In this document: positions 24,488 through 33,871 of the stretch, piece after piece
Layout: every line of letters begins with the position of its first letter
Position numbering within the stretch: the stretch's first letter is position 1
Assembly (NCBI GenBank): GCA_001724355.1
Contig: MEEF01000005.1
Span: 1-64,000, forward strand
DNA: 64,000 bases
Reading direction: 5' to 3'
DNA from: Mesorhizobium sp. SCN 65-20
Lineage (GTDB): Bacteria; Pseudomonadota; Alphaproteobacteria; Rhizobiales; Rhizobiaceae
Position numbers and translations under genes: made by a program
The notes under the pieces: generated by a model
Seen by the model: the letters and a program-made list of their open reading frames with translations, nothing else
Database searches by the model: none
What the model was told of the DNA's origin: nothing

Positions 24488-26095
24488 TTGAAGAGATACT
24501 TCCCGAGCCTCATCTTCGTGGCCGTCACGCTGGTCAGCCTGACGATGGCCGGCCTCGTCTATTTCGCGACGGTGGAAGCCGCCCGCATCAAGTTCCAGGC
24601 GGTGGCCGACGACGCTCTCAACCGCATCGAAGGGCGGGTGGAGTTCGACCTGTCGCTGCTGCGCACGACGCAGGCAATGTTCTCGGCCCGACAAGGCGCG
24701 ATCTCGCGCGACCAGTTCCGAACGTTCTTTGCGGCGCTGGATGTTCCCAGGAACTTCTCCGGATTGCGCGGAATCGGTTTCCTGCGGCTCGTCAGACGCG
24801 GCGAGGAAGCTGCGATCGTGCGCGAGCTCAAGGAAGGATACGGCATCGACCGCCAACCCTTCCCGCCGTCCGACCAGATCTGGCGCACACCGATCATCCT
24901 GTTCGAGCCGATGGACAAAGCGGGCCTCGACGCCATGGGCTACGATATGTTCACCGACGAAGGCCGCCGGGCCGCGATCGAAGCCGCCATGGCCGCAGAT
25001 GGAGAGCCGCGCGCGACGGGCCGCGTGCTGTTCGGCGCCGCGACCGCCAGTCCCAATCGCCAGCCCGGCATGCTCGTCTTCTCGCGGCTGGACGGGCCGG
25101 CAGGAGTCGACGCGCCGCCAGCGGGGTTCGTCTACGTCGCGTTCCGCACCGCCGAGCTGTTCCAGGCGGCCCTGGGAAGGGGGGCACTCCTGCCCATCAG
25201 CGCGGAGGTGTTCGATGGCCAGCCTGACGCTGAAGCACTGCTGTTCCGAACGGAGACGCCGCCCGATCCGTCGCTCGGCGACGACTTCGTGGTGCGCCGC
25301 GAGACCAAGGTGGCAGGCCGGACCTGGACGATCCTGTTCAGGCCCAGCAGCGCCTTCGAGCCGCCGTCGCCGCGCGCAGCACCGCTGATGCTCGGCCTGT
25401 TTGGGCTGATGCTGGCCGGAGCGATTGCGCTTGTCGCCCGCTACCAGCAGCGCGCCTACGAGGCGGCCTTGAAGCTGCACGAAGCGACTGAGAAAAGCCT
25501 GCTCGAGAAGGACCTGATGCTTCAGGAGATGAAGCACCGCATCAAGAATTCGATAGCGCGCGTGCTGGCCATGGCCCGCCAGACGGCGGCTGGCTCCAGG
25601 GATGTCGAGGAGTTCTCCTCGTCGTTCTCGGCGCGCCTCCAGGCCATGGCGGCGTCGCAGGACATGCTGACCCGCTCGCGCTGGCAAAGGGCGGACCTCG
25701 GCGAATTGCTACGCATCGAACTGGGCCAGGTCTTCGGCAAGGACCTGCCGTCCGAAATGGTGTCCGGGCCACCCGTCGAACTCGACGAGACGACGACGCA
25801 AGCGCTCGGCCTCACCTTCCACGAACTCGCCACCAACGCTCTCAAATACGGCGAATCGGACATCACCGGCGGCTGTTTGCGGGTCGACTGGCGACTGCGG
25901 GGAACCGGCAGGACGAAGCGGCTCGTCCTCAACTGGTCGGAGCGCAACGGCAAGGGGCTCGCAGCACCCCAGAAGACCGGCTTCGGCACCAAGCTCATCG
26001 ACATGAACATCACGCGCGAGCTGGGCGGGCGGATCGAGCGCAGCTACGCCGAAGACGGGCTGCGCGTGGAGATAGACATTCCCTACGCCGTTTAA
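24488..26095 (+). CDS. CHASE-domain sensor histidine kinase, HWE/HisKA_2 type
   Basis: N-terminal TM, CHASE-like region (FSGLRGIGFLRLV), second TM, MLQEMKHRIKNSIARVLAMARQTA phosphoacceptor, HATPase; TTG start. Confidence 0.85.
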   Translation: MKRYFPSLIFVAVTLVSLTMAGLVYFATVEAARIKFQAVADDALNRIEGRVEFDLSLLRTTQAMFSARQGAISRDQFRTFFAALDVPRNFSGLRGIGFLRLVRRGEEAAIVRELKEGYGIDRQPFPPSDQIWRTPIILFEPMDKAGLDAMGYDMFTDEGRRAAIEAAMAADGEPRATGRVLFGAATASPNRQPGMLVFSRLDGPAGVDAPPAGFVYVAFRTAELFQAALGRGALLPISAEVFDGQPDAEALLFRTETPPDPSLGDDFVVRRETKVAGRTWTILFRPSSAFEPPSPRAAPLMLGLFGLMLAGAIALVARYQQRAYEAALKLHEATEKSLLEKDLMLQEMKHRIKNSIARVLAMARQTAAGSRDVEEFSSSFSARLQAMAASQDMLTRSRWQRADLGELLRIELGQVFGKDLPSEMVSGPPVELDETTTQALGLTFHELATNALKYGESDITGGCLRVDWRLRGTGRTKRLVLNWSERNGKGLAAPQKTGFGTKLIDMNITRELGGRIERSYAEDGLRVEIDIPYAV

Positions 26096-26113
26096 CGAGC
26101 AGTAGCGGGCGCA

Positions 26114-26144
26114 CAAAAAAAACGGCCGGCAAATGCCGGCCGCT
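26114..26144 (-). terminator. Rho-independent terminator for the minus-strand lipoprotein gene
   Basis: Minus strand GCGGCCGGCATTTGCCGGCCGTTTTTTTT. Confidence 0.85.
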
Positions 26145-26166
26145 TTCGATCTGGCGATTTCGCAGA

Positions 26167-26412
26167 TTAGTTGCAGCGCGCGGTGTAGATGCGGCCGCGG
26201 CTGTCGCGGTACTCGCAATAGCCGTTGCGCAGGTTGCGCACGAGCAGGCCGGAGGCCGCGCCGACGGCGGAACCAATCAACGCTCCCCTGCCGCCGTCGA
26301 TCAGGCCACCGGCTACTGCACCGACGCCCGCGCCAGTAACGACGTCGCGTTCGGTGGTGGTGCATCCTGCCAGTGCTACGACTGCAATGAGCGCAAGAAT
26401 TGCTGACTTCAT
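26167..26412 (-). CDS. Glycine-zipper outer-membrane lipoprotein
   Basis: Lipobox LIAVVALAGC; VVTGAGVGAVAGGLIDGGRGALIGSAVGAASGLL. Confidence 0.8.
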   Translation of the reverse strand: MKSAILALIAVVALAGCTTTERDVVTGAGVGAVAGGLIDGGRGALIGSAVGAASGLLVRNLRNGYCEYRDSRGRIYTARCN

Positions 26413-26565
26413 TTGTGTGGTCCTCTCACTTTAACATCGTCCCCGTCGATACTTAGCGCATCGATGGGCAATCCGAAATCGATTTTCGGAAGGTACAGGG
26501 CCCGCGTTCAGTCGGTCGGACCTTCAGTTTGATACGCGGCCAGCGCGACCGACCAGGCGGCCGAA

Positions 26566-26886
26566 TCAATGCTCGTGAACATAGTCCTTTTCTGGGCGCA
26601 CAGATGCCGAGACCACGTTCGTGACCCTGAGTTCGGCCTGAAGCGTGCCGTCGGGCTGCACGTTCCAGGCAAGCTCGTTGTAGTCGTCCTCGAGAGCGGG
26701 GTCGACCTCAAGGCATTTGGCAAACAGGCGCGGATACTTCGGAGCGAACTCCCCGATGGCCTTGGGCAGTTCCGCCTGGCAATCTTCATAGACCTCGAAC
26801 ACTGCAACACGGGGTTCGACCTCGCGGCAGCCGGAAAGGTCTTGCGAACAGGATACGAGTAAGAGAAGCGCAGCTATATGTTCCAT
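26566..26886 (-). CDS. Hypothetical exported protein
   Basis: Short signal-like N-terminus MEHIAALLLLVSCSQDLSGC; preceded by an EcfG-type promoter. Confidence 0.5.
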   Translation of the reverse strand: MEHIAALLLLVSCSQDLSGCREVEPRVAVFEVYEDCQAELPKAIGEFAPKYPRLFAKCLEVDPALEDDYNELAWNVQPDGTLQAELRVTNVVSASVRPEKDYVHEH

Positions 26887-26907
26887 GGCCGATCACCTGA
26901 GCCAAGA

Positions 26908-26932
26908 AACGGTCGACCGGCTTAGAAGTTCC
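26908..26932 (-). promoter_or_regulatory. EcfG-type (general stress) promoter for the 26566-26886 gene
   Basis: Minus strand GGAAC-N16-CGTT (GGAACttctaagccggtcgacCGTT). Confidence 0.75.
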
Positions 26933-26987
26933 GCAGCAGCCCTACTTCAATCGGTTGTATGAGGATAAGGCGTTTAGGCGAGACCTG

Positions 26988-27983
26988 TTACTCCAGTTCG
27001 AAGTTCGCCCTGGGCATGGTGAGGCGATATTCGAGCCTGTCCGTGCCGATGTCGAGCGCGGCGCTGCCGCTCAATGCCGTGGGCACGACGCGTTCGAGGG
27101 CCACGCTGCCGAAACGCTTCTGGCGCACCTTGGCGTCGGTGCCGACGTCGATGATCTCGACCCACTTCAGCGTCATCTGCTCGTTTCCGTCTGGCGCCTG
27201 GGAGAGATCGGCCTCGACCTCGACATAACCGTCGGCATGCGACAAGGCCCCGTAGCTGACCGAATTGACCGCGAGCTCGTGCATGGCGAGGCCGACGTGC
27301 AAGGCAGCATTGGGATTGAGATAGGGGTCGGTGCCGGCGAACCGCACGGTATGCTCCGTGTCCATGCTGTAGCGGCCCAACTGGCCGACGACGAGTTCAC
27401 GAAAGCTGGCACCGCGCCAGTTGGACGAGGTCACGAGATCCTGCGACGCGGCGATGGACTGCAGCCGTCCCCGGAAGCTCACGAGAAAGCCGTCGATGGT
27501 GCCGGAATAGTGGCCGGTTTGGCTGGCGATGCTCTGGATGATGGCGAGAAGGTTCTTGGATCGGTGACTGACTTCGCGCAGCAGTGCCTTCAAAGTCTGT
27601 TCACGCCGCTTCTGCTCGGAAATGTCGAGCACGGTGACGATCACGCCCTTGATCTTGCCCGCCGGCGTCCGGTCGGCATCGATCCATATCTCGAACCAGC
27701 GCATGCCCATTCCGTCGTCCGCGACACTGATTTCCAGCACGTCGGCATTGCCGGTGGCGAGAACGTTCTTCTTGGCAGCGTCCAGCCGGTCGGCCTGTTG
27801 CGACGGCAAAGCGCCGTTGCCTTCGTGGCTGGATTCAAGCCAGGGCGGGTTCAGATTGTGCGACCAAACGGTTCGGAGGCGGCGGTCTTGATAGAGCACG
27901 GCAATGCCGGCGTTGCGCGATGCGTGCAACAGTGCGGTGTCCACGCGCGTGTCCGGGTCGATGTGGGAAGGAGGATCGGCCAT
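26988..27983 (-). CDS. PAS-domain HWE/HisKA_2 sensor histidine kinase (soluble)
   Basis: PAS followed by LKALLREVSHRSKNLLAIIQSIASQTGHYSG; HATPase N box MHELAVNSVSYGAL. Confidence 0.88.
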   Translation of the reverse strand: MADPPSHIDPDTRVDTALLHASRNAGIAVLYQDRRLRTVWSHNLNPPWLESSHEGNGALPSQQADRLDAAKKNVLATGNADVLEISVADDGMGMRWFEIWIDADRTPAGKIKGVIVTVLDISEQKRREQTLKALLREVSHRSKNLLAIIQSIASQTGHYSGTIDGFLVSFRGRLQSIAASQDLVTSSNWRGASFRELVVGQLGRYSMDTEHTVRFAGTDPYLNPNAALHVGLAMHELAVNSVSYGALSHADGYVEVEADLSQAPDGNEQMTLKWVEIIDVGTDAKVRQKRFGSVALERVVPTALSGSAALDIGTDRLEYRLTMPRANFELE

Positions 27984-28186
27984 GCGATCGGGTTCGCCTT
28001 GCTCCGTTCTATGACGCGAAAGGCAGGGCGAGCGGTTGGGAATCCGGTACCGTCAGCCTACTGATCGCAGTGCCCAAAAAAGGTTCCGCCGGATAGTGCG
28101 CCCTTGCGGGAGCGCTACCCGGCGGCGCTGGAAACCGGTTGAGGGGAACGGTCTCCAGTTTTGGTCCATTCTGCATTTTGCCGGCG

Positions 28187-28357
28187 TCATCCCGCGCGCC
28201 TGAACAGGCCCGCGATCAGGGAAATGACCAGGAACGCCAGGAAGATGAAGAACAGTATCTGTGCGATACCGGCGGAGGTTCCGGCAATGCCGCCGAAGCC
28301 GAGCGCGCCGGCGATAATCGCCACCACAAGGAATACAAGCGCCCAGTAAAGCATCAT
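28187..28357 (-). CDS. DUF1328 small membrane protein (56 aa)
   Basis: [56 protein letters not shown]; below ORF-track cutoff. Confidence 0.88.
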   Translation of the reverse strand: MMLYWALVFLVVAIIAGALGFGGIAGTSAGIAQILFFIFLAFLVISLIAGLFRRAG

Positions 28358-28383
28358 CTATCTCCTTCAAATGATGTCTAAAA

Positions 28384-28409
28384 AACGTGTCGCCCCTGGG
28401 TTTGGTTCC
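28384..28409 (-). promoter_or_regulatory. EcfG-type promoter for the DUF1328 gene
   Basis: Minus strand GGAAC-N17-CGTT (GGAACcaaacccaggggcgacaCGTT). Confidence 0.75.
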
Positions 28410-28418
28410 CCAGGGGCG
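28391..28418 (-). terminator. Hairpin downstream of phyR overlapping the DUF1328 promoter
   Basis: CGCCCCTGG...CCAGGGGCG; minus strand followed by acacgTTTTTT. Confidence 0.55.
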
Positions 28419-28431
28419 GTGCTAAAAATGC

Positions 28432-29226
28432 CTATGCAGCAGCTTTGGCTTGTCTGTCAAAGAATAGCGCCTGACTGATCAGCGCCTTGACCATATCCGG
28501 GTTGAAAGGCTTGGTGACGAGGAAGGCCGGTTCCGGCCGCTCGCCGGTGAGAAGGCGCTCGGGGAAGGCGGTGATGAAGATCACCGGCAGCGACCGCGAC
28601 GACAGTATCTCGTTGACCGCGTCGATGCCCGAGCTGCCGTCGGCGAGCTGGATGTCGGCCAGCACCATCTTCGGGTGCGTCTTGGCAAACAGCGCAGTCG
28701 CCTCGGCGCGCGTGCGGGCGGTGCCCACGACACGGTGGCCCAGGCTCTCCACCATTTCCTCGATGTCCATGGCGATGAGCGGCTCGTCCTCGATGATGAG
28801 GATGTCGGTCGCCACCTGGCGCGAGATTTCGCTGCTGGCTTCCTGTAGCAACTCCGAGAACTGGTTTTCGTCTACATCGAGCACTTCGGCCGCCTCAGGC
28901 TCGGTAAAGCCCTCGACCGCCACCAGCAGGAAGGCTTGGCGGGGGCGGGGGGCGATGGCCGAAAGGTTGGCTGCGGCGCGCTGCTCCCAGGCGAGCGGCG
29001 GCGTTTCCTGCGGTACCTTGATCGAGACCGAGGTGAACAGCTTGGCGAACATGCGGTAGAGCGCGATGCGGTCGCTCGATGCGCGCGGGAAGATGTCGAT
29101 GTCGGCGATGATTGCCTCCAGCATCGCCGCCACCAGCGCGTCGCCGCTTTCCTGCGAGCCGGAAACCGCTCGCGAGAAACGGCGGAGATAGGGCAGATGC
29201 GGTGCAATTCGGGTAGAAAGGGTCAT
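28432..29226 (-). CDS. phyR: General stress response regulator PhyR (sigma-like domain plus receiver)
   Basis: N-terminal sigma-like domain (ALVAAMLEAIIADIDIF...PRQAFLLVAVEGFTEPEAAEVLDV) plus REC (ILIIEDEPLIAMDIEEMVESLGHRVVGTA). Confidence 0.96.
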   Translation of the reverse strand: MTLSTRIAPHLPYLRRFSRAVSGSQESGDALVAAMLEAIIADIDIFPRASSDRIALYRMFAKLFTSVSIKVPQETPPLAWEQRAAANLSAIAPRPRQAFLLVAVEGFTEPEAAEVLDVDENQFSELLQEASSEISRQVATDILIIEDEPLIAMDIEEMVESLGHRVVGTARTRAEATALFAKTHPKMVLADIQLADGSSGIDAVNEILSSRSLPVIFITAFPERLLTGERPEPAFLVTKPFNPDMVKALISQALFFDRQAKAAA

Positions 29227-29275
29227 TAGTGGACGTCTCCCTCATATGACGTTGTTGACCTTGAAGAGAGCCTTC

Positions 29276-29300
29276 AACGTTTTGTCGCTGTGAAAGTTCC
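29276..29300 (-). promoter_or_regulatory. EcfG-type promoter for phyR
   Basis: Minus strand GGAAC-tttcacagcgacaaaa-CGTT, 16-bp spacer. Confidence 0.85.
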
Positions 29301-29307
29301 TTGTCAT

Positions 29308-29332
29308 GGAACCTATCCGGTGCTGACGAGTT
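29308..29332 (+). promoter_or_regulatory. Degenerate EcfG-type promoter candidate for nepR-ecfG
   Basis: GGAAC-N16-AGTT (one mismatch in -10), divergent from the phyR promoter. Confidence 0.45.
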
Positions 29333-29418
29333 TGATGCAGAATTCGGGCGACCGGACAAGGGTGATACGCGCCCTGGCACTGGGGGACAGCCTGACGATA
29401 CAAAGGGCGAAGCATTTT

Positions 29419-29616
29419 ATGACAAGGCAGACAAGTGGCGTAGCCAACGCCGGGCCGAACCGCCGCACTGACGGCGACCTTCTGGGAACCAACTCCGAAA
29501 TCGGCCGAAAGCTCAAGCAATATTACGACGAACTCGTGTCCGATGAGGTGCCGGATCGTTTCGCCCAGCTGCTGAGCCAGCTGGAAGAAGTCGAACCCGC
29601 GCAGCAGAAGGACTGA
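29419..29616 (+). CDS. nepR: NepR anti-sigma factor
   Basis: LGTNSEIGRKLKQYYDELVSDEVPDRFAQLLSQLEE, located between phyR and ecfG. Confidence 0.92.
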   Translation: MTRQTSGVANAGPNRRTDGDLLGTNSEIGRKLKQYYDELVSDEVPDRFAQLLSQLEEVEPAQQKD

Positions 29617-29622
29617 CATCGC

Positions 29623-30168
29623 ATGGCAGCAAATCCCGGTTTCAAGGGCGACCTTCTCGCCGCGATCCCCGGCCTGCGCGCATTCGCGATGTCTTTGTCG
29701 CAGAACGCAGACAGGGCCGACGATCTTGTCCAGGAAACCCTGGTCAAGGCATGGGACAAGCAGGCGAGTTTCCAGCCAGGCACCAACCTGAAGGCATGGC
29801 TGTTCACCATCCTGCGCAACGAATTCTACTCGCAGATGCGCAAGCGCGGACGCGAGGTCCAGGACAGCGATGGGATCATGACCGGACGGCTGGCGGTACA
29901 CCCCGCCCAGCCCGGGCGTCTCGACCTCGAGGATTTCCGCAAGGCCCTGGAGCAGTTGCCCGAGGACCAGCGCGAGGCGATCATCCTGATCGGCGCTTCC
30001 GGCTTTTCCTACGAGGAGGCGGCCGACATCTGCGGATGCGCCGTTGGCACGATCAAGAGCCGTGTCAGCCGCGCGCGCAATCGGCTGCAGGAGATACTCG
30101 ACATCTCCGGCGAAGCCGACTACGGCCCCGACTCGATCGCAGCCCAGGTCATGGGATCTAACGGCTAG
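29623..30168 (+). CDS. ecfG: EcfG-type ECF sigma factor
   Basis: LRAFAMSLSQNADRADDLVQETLVKAWDKQASFQPGTNLKAWLFTILRNEFYSQMRKR...sigma4 GFSYEEAADICGCAVGTIKSRVSRAR. Confidence 0.95.
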   Translation: MAANPGFKGDLLAAIPGLRAFAMSLSQNADRADDLVQETLVKAWDKQASFQPGTNLKAWLFTILRNEFYSQMRKRGREVQDSDGIMTGRLAVHPAQPGRLDLEDFRKALEQLPEDQREAIILIGASGFSYEEAADICGCAVGTIKSRVSRARNRLQEILDISGEADYGPDSIAAQVMGSNG

Positions 30169-30595
30169 CTGAGCCGGGAAGGCCGAGGCTCGAGGCGATA
30201 GCGTCCACGAGATCGATGCCCGAGTAGGGTTTGCTCACGAGGGTGATGCCCGGGAAACTCGCGAAGATCTCGTCCTGCCGGTCGTATCCGGAGGCGAAGA
30301 CGAAGGGAATTCCGTTCGCCTGGAGCCCGCGCGCGAAATCGAGCGTGGGCTCTCCGCCGAGCATGACGTCGATGATGGCGGCATCGTACGGGAGCGAAAC
30401 CGACTCCGCGTCCTGCAGGTTGCCGGCGACGATGATGTCGACAGCGCCGCTGTCGCGGCACAGCTGTTCGACGTCCATGGCAATCAGCGCTTCGTCTTCG
30501 AGCAGCAGGATACGCAGACCGGAAAGCTGGGTGGGCACGTCGCGGCAACTCCATCTTGGGAGTCCGAGGATGGTGCCAGACGGGGCCGCTGTCAT
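30158..30595 (-). CDS. Single-domain response regulator
   Basis: ILLLEDEALIAMDVEQLCRDSG...DAAIIDVMLGGEP...LVSKPYS; no output domain. Confidence 0.85.
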   Translation of the reverse strand: MTAAPSGTILGLPRWSCRDVPTQLSGLRILLLEDEALIAMDVEQLCRDSGAVDIIVAGNLQDAESVSLPYDAAIIDVMLGGEPTLDFARGLQANGIPFVFASGYDRQDEIFASFPGITLVSKPYSGIDLVDAIASSLGLPGSASR

Positions 30596-30690
30596 TAAAA
30601 AAAGACATCCAGCCCGATCTTCTGGAAGCCTGCGCGCGGCCGGACGGAAGACGCGCTGCCGGTCCGATGGAATGGAGGCGAAGGCAAGGC

Positions 30691-31452
30691 ATGAGAAGTC
30701 AGGACCCTGCTCGCGCAGCGCCGCGCCAGATCCGGTGTCAGGACTGCCCGCTGAGAAGCCTGGCGGCGTTCCGGCCGTTCGAGAAGAGTGAGCTCGATTT
30801 CATCAGCCGCTTCAAGCGGGGTGAACTCGTGGCCGATCGCGGCGCCACGATCCTGGCCGAAGGCGCCAGCAAGGCCCCGCTGTTCACCGTGCTCAAGGGA
30901 TGGGGCTTCCGCTACAAGCTGCTCGAGGACGGGCGCAGGCAGATACTCAACTACGTATTGCCGGGCGATCTGATCGGGCTCCAGGGAACGCTGATGGGCG
31001 AGATGCAGCATTCGGTCGAGGCCCTGTCACCGATGCTTCTGTGCGTCTTCGATCGTGACAAGCTGACTGAGCTCTACCGCGACCATCCCGGGCTCGCCTA
31101 CGACATCACATGGATCGCGGCGCGGGAGGAGCGCATGCTCGACGAGAACCTCCTCAGCGTCGGACGCCGCTCGGCGATCGAGCGCGCGGCTTACCTCATC
31201 GCCTTCATCGCGAGCCGTGCGAGAAAGGTGGGCATGGACGGCCCGACCAAGGTGGAAATCCCCATCACCCAACAGCACGTCGCCGACACGCTCGGGCTGT
31301 CGCTCGTCCACACCAACAAGACCATCCGCAAGCTGATCCAGCTGAAGCTCGTGCAGTGGCGAGACGGCGGCTGCAGGGTGCTGGATCTCGACCGGCTGAC
31401 GGAGCTGGCAGGCTGGCAGGGGCTCGACGAAGGCGCGCGGCCGCTGCTTTAG
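30691..31452 (+). CDS. Crp/Fnr family transcriptional regulator
   Basis: Cyclic-nucleotide-binding-like domain and HTH (ITQQHVADTLGLSLVHTNKTIRKL); N-terminal CQDCPLR. Confidence 0.88.
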   Translation: MRSQDPARAAPRQIRCQDCPLRSLAAFRPFEKSELDFISRFKRGELVADRGATILAEGASKAPLFTVLKGWGFRYKLLEDGRRQILNYVLPGDLIGLQGTLMGEMQHSVEALSPMLLCVFDRDKLTELYRDHPGLAYDITWIAAREERMLDENLLSVGRRSAIERAAYLIAFIASRARKVGMDGPTKVEIPITQQHVADTLGLSLVHTNKTIRKLIQLKLVQWRDGGCRVLDLDRLTELAGWQGLDEGARPLL

Positions 31453-31556
31453 ATCGACGATCACTGCTGCTGGAACGACTGGCGATCGGAGCCTTCTTTT
31501 CCGGCTGGATCGGACTGGAAAAATGCGCGCCGGTCGGCGATGGTTCCGGCCGGGAG

Positions 31557-31581
31557 GGAACCGAGCCGTGCATCGGGCGTT
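31557..31581 (+). promoter_or_regulatory. EcfG-type promoter for the DUF883/holin-like genes
   Basis: GGAAC-cgagccgtgcatcggg-CGTT, 16-bp spacer. Confidence 0.78.
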
Positions 31582-31613
31582 TCGACCCCGACCACGGAAA
31601 AGGAGCATGCGAC

Positions 31614-31940
31614 ATGGCCACTGCCACCGGAAAAGCCGGAAACGGAACCAAGACGACGCCGGATCTCGAAGCGGACATCAAGCAATTGAAGGCCGATATC
31701 GAGGCTCTCGCCAAGCAGTTGGCCATGACGAGCGAACACGGCTACGGGACGGCGCGCCGTGCCGCGGCGCAGGGCGCCGAGCAATTGCGCAGCCAGGGCG
31801 AGGCGGCGGTCGAAGCGCTTCGCGCCAACGCCAGCGACATCGAGGAGCGGCTGATGGCCAGCGTCCGGGAGAAACCCGTCACGTCCCTCGCCATTGCCGC
31901 GGGCGTCGGTTTTCTCGTAGCGCTGCTTGCCCGGCGCTAG
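31614..31940 (+). CDS. DUF883 (ElaB/YqjD-like) membrane-anchored protein
   Basis: Helical DLEADIKQLKADIEALAKQL...VREKPVTSLAIAAGVGFLVALLARR. Confidence 0.85.
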   Translation: MATATGKAGNGTKTTPDLEADIKQLKADIEALAKQLAMTSEHGYGTARRAAAQGAEQLRSQGEAAVEALRANASDIEERLMASVREKPVTSLAIAAGVGFLVALLARR

Positions 31941-31958
31941 GCCGGTACCGGGGGTCAC

Positions 31959-32411
31959 ATGCTGACATCGCTGATTGCGGGATTTGCCTCGGGCGAAACG
32001 GCGTTTGCCCTGCGGCGGGCGAAGCGCGCGGGCATTGCCTATGTTGCCGCGGGCATTGCCGGTCTTTGCGGGTTGGGTTTCCTGGTTGGTGCGGCCTATG
32101 TCTGGGCAGCGCGCAACTGGGGCGAGATCGAGGCGGCGGTCGGCTTCGGACTGGGCTTTCTCGCTCTCGCCGGCATCATCCTCGCCGTCCATTCCATTGC
32201 GGCGCGGTCCAGAGCGCGGGAAGACAAGCAACGTCGGTCATCGGAGCTTGCGGCTCTGGGCATGACGGCGGCCGCAGCAATCGTGCCGACCTTGCTGCGC
32301 AGCAAGGGTGGAATAGGCGCCTTGCTCGGGCCGCTCGTCGCCCTCGTCGCCTATGCGATCTATCGCGAGAACAGCGGGCCGGGGAACGGCGACGACGTGT
32401 CGGGCGACTAG
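31959..32411 (+). CDS. Holin-superfamily-like membrane protein downstream of DUF883 gene
   Basis: Two to three TM helices with VAAGIAGLCGLGFLVGAAYVWA; typical DUF883 partner position. Confidence 0.6.
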   Translation: MLTSLIAGFASGETAFALRRAKRAGIAYVAAGIAGLCGLGFLVGAAYVWAARNWGEIEAAVGFGLGFLALAGIILAVHSIAARSRAREDKQRRSSELAALGMTAAAAIVPTLLRSKGGIGALLGPLVALVAYAIYRENSGPGNGDDVSGD

Positions 32412-33871
32412 GCCTGGTCTGACTTCTCTTCGGTTTCCCCAAGCGGCATGGAAATGCGCGCTTCCACGCCGCCGGGCAGGTACTCGTGGCGCACTTCGCT
32501 CGAGAGCACCTTGGCCAGGCTGCGGCGGATGAGGATGGAACCGAAGCCGTGATGGGCCGGCGGCGTCACTGGCGGCCCGCCGCTTTCTATCCATTCCAAG
32601 GACAGCCGCCTGTTTCCCTTGACGCCTTGGACGGTCCAGGAGACCGCGACCTTCCCGGCCGGCGCTGACAGGGCTCCGTGCTTCAGCGCGTTGCTTGCCA
32701 GTTCATGCAGGATCAGGGCCAAGCCGAGCGTCTGGTCGGGATCGAGCAGCACGTCCTGGCCGGTGATCGAGATGCGTGGAGCCTCGGCATCGTCGAAGGC
32801 GCTTAGCTCGAGCCGGGCCAGTTCGCGTATGCCTATGCCGCGCCATTCGTGATCGGACAACAGGCTGTGAGCCAGCCCCAGCGCCCGCAGGCGCTGGCTG
32901 AAGGCATCGAGGAATTCGCGCGGCTCGCGTGCGTGCCGGACGGTCTGGCTCGCCAGCGCCTGCACCGTTGCGAGCGTGTTCTTGACCCGGTGGTTGATCT
33001 CGCGCAGCAGGAAGCGTTGCCGCTCCTCCGCAAGGCGCCGCTCGGTAACGTCGAAATTCACGCCGAACACAAGCGTCGGCCTGGCTGCGGCGTCGCGCCC
33101 CACGACCTTGCCGCGCGCGGCCAGCCAACGCGGTGGTTCCACGCCCCGCACCCGATATTCGCCGGAATAGTCGTCGCTGCCGGCGAGCGCCTCCCTGAAC
33201 AGCTTCCGCGTCCTGCCAATGTCGCGGCGGTCGATGGAAACCAGGATGTCGCGCGCCCGCATCCGCGTGGCGGCCGGGCGGTTGAACAGCTTGGGCAGCA
33301 ATGCGTCGCATTCGACCACGCCGGTGCGCGGATCCCAGACCCAACTGGCCAGGTCCGCCGCTTCCAGGGCGATGGCGCGGCGAGTCTCGGCCTGCACCAG
33401 CGCGGCCTCGGCGCGGGCGACCGCCTGCGAACGGTCGCGCAATGTGAGCAAGCTGGAGCCAAGGGCCGCGATCGATTCGAGGTGCTCGATGCTGTCGCGA
33501 TCGGGTGCGGAATGGGCGACGCGGTCCAGGACAAGCAGGCGACCCACTGCCCGGCCCGAGACCGTCAGGGGTACGGACATGCCGAACGGGAACGAGGCTT
33601 CGGGGATTCCATCGGAACGGCCGGCCCAGGCCAGGACGGAAGCCTCGCCGGCCGACAGGCCAAAGCGCGAAGCGACGGTGGAATGCCCACCATCCACGAG
33701 CAGCAACAAGGCCATCGGCACGTTCATGACAGCCGCGGCCAGGGCGGTCAGCTTGTCGAAATCCGGATCTGAAGGCACCGCAGATGCGTCCGCGGCAGGC
33801 AAGGCGCCTGCCTCGCCGGCAACGTCTCCTGCCGTCCCTGCGACGGTTGTTCCGTTGTCCTGTGCCGCCAT
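32408..33871 (-). CDS. GAF/PAS HWE-type sensor histidine kinase
   Basis: RFLLREINHRVKNTLATVQALASQTVRHAREPREFLDAFSQRLRALGLAHSLL; HATPase LILHELASNALKHGALS. Confidence 0.9.
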   Translation of the reverse strand: MAAQDNGTTVAGTAGDVAGEAGALPAADASAVPSDPDFDKLTALAAAVMNVPMALLLLVDGGHSTVASRFGLSAGEASVLAWAGRSDGIPEASFPFGMSVPLTVSGRAVGRLLVLDRVAHSAPDRDSIEHLESIAALGSSLLTLRDRSQAVARAEAALVQAETRRAIALEAADLASWVWDPRTGVVECDALLPKLFNRPAATRMRARDILVSIDRRDIGRTRKLFREALAGSDDYSGEYRVRGVEPPRWLAARGKVVGRDAAARPTLVFGVNFDVTERRLAEERQRFLLREINHRVKNTLATVQALASQTVRHAREPREFLDAFSQRLRALGLAHSLLSDHEWRGIGIRELARLELSAFDDAEAPRISITGQDVLLDPDQTLGLALILHELASNALKHGALSAPAGKVAVSWTVQGVKGNRRLSLEWIESGGPPVTPPAHHGFGSILIRRSLAKVLSSEVRHEYLPGGVEARISMPLGETEEKSDQA

